Assembly: GCA_023474155.1 (NCBI GenBank)
Contig: JAMCYJ010000038.1
Span: forward strand, 1 to 5,802
Direction: 5' to 3'
Length of the DNA stretch: 5,802 nt
Source: Candidatus Martarchaeota archaeon
GTDB taxonomy: Archaea > Micrarchaeota > Micrarchaeia > Micrarchaeales > Micrarchaeaceae
Positions 5,578-5,802 of the stretch are shown here, piece by piece. The position numbers and the translations under genes are program-made. Each line of letters begins with the position of its first letter. Position 1 is the first letter of the stretch. The notes under the pieces were generated by a model, which did no database searches, had not been told where the DNA came from, and saw only the letters and a list, made by a program, of their open reading frames with translations.

Positions 5578-5802
5578 ATGGATATGGACAACGCAATTGA
5601 GAGGGATAATGGCAAAAACAAAGGCATAGTGAAAACAGTTTACAGGAAAGTTTCAGATAAAGTAAATGTGTACAAAGCAATGCTGCGGGACCGCATAAAA
5701 GAGGACATAGAAACATTTAAGGAAAACGAAAAAAACTATAAAGAACTTAAAAAGGAAAAAAACAAAATTAAGGAAAATATATTTGAAGAGGTCAGAAAAT
5801 TC
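5578..5802 (+). CDS. Lys/Glu-rich coiled-coil protein, 5' part only
   Basis: The frame is open from ATG 5578 to the right edge: 75 residues beginning MDMDNAIERDNGKNKGIVKT and continuing beyond the window. A second in-frame ATG at 5584 is an alternative start; an in-frame TAA lies at 5563-5565. The protein is very hydrophilic, and from about residue 33 almost every residue is K, E, N, D or a spaced hydrophobic (for example YKELKKEKNKIKENIFEEV), which predicts a long helix or coiled coil. There is no signal peptide or membrane segment in the visible part. No family is recognised. It diverges from the surface-protein gene across a 136-bp region with a TATA-like box for each gene, so shared control is possible. 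Confidence 0.7.
   Translation, partial: MDMDNAIERDNGKNKGIVKTVYRKVSDKVNVYKAMLRDRIKEDIETFKENEKNYKELKKEKNKIKENIFEEVRKF

Noticed and set aside
5565..5600. An 11-codon frame (MVEVDGYGQRN) starting near the predicted transcription start and overlapping the start of the coiled-coil gene.
   Set aside because: It could be a leaderless upstream ORF, but it is too short to support and the transcription start is only a guess.
5462..5716. A minus-strand 84-codon Cys/Leu-rich frame opposite the right-edge gene.
   Set aside because: It is the mirror of Lys/Glu codons of the coiled-coil gene on the other strand (AAG/GAA reading as CTT/TTC), a common artefact.

Overview
The window looks like chromosomal DNA from a small-genome archaeon, most likely of the DPANN group and perhaps Micrarchaeota/ARMAN-like. 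Three things support this: an archaeal-type arginyl-tRNA synthetase, a minimal HMf-type histone, and a surface protein with the class III (prepilin-like) leader RKA|QSAMEYLMTYGWAI that I associate with that lineage. Non-coding DNA is AT-rich, promoters look like archaeal TATA boxes, and strong Shine-Dalgarno sites are absent. The lineage call is inference from recalled sequences; no search was run.

Layout, left to right. Bases 1-110 may hold the last 35 codons of a plus-strand gene, followed by an oligo-T run and a perfect hairpin. Next is argS on the minus strand (342-2303). A 128-bp divergent promoter region separates it from a plus-strand three-helix membrane protein resembling the BofA family (2432-2767). 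That gene converges on a minus-strand archaeal histone gene (2795-2995). A hairpin plus T5 terminator at 3086-3116 separates the histone from the largest gene, a 764-codon minus-strand surface protein (3147-5441). It combines a prepilin-type leader and membrane helix, a Cys-paired stalk, two Ig-like domains and an eight-motif YVTN-type beta-propeller. A second divergent promoter region (5442-5577) leads to a plus-strand Lys/Glu-rich coiled-coil gene that runs off the right edge.

The genes do not form one pathway: they are a translation gene, a chromatin gene, a membrane protein and an envelope protein with a divergent partner. The most unusual feature is an uninterrupted 25-base TC/GA tract just after the only usable start codon of the surface protein. 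It lies in a part of the leader that prepilin peptidase should remove. Slippage by one or two repeat units would close the frame, while three units would leave the mature protein unchanged. This is the layout of a phase-variation switch. The propeller of the same protein also shows a four-blade plus four-blade duplication, with one pair of blades still very similar at the DNA level.
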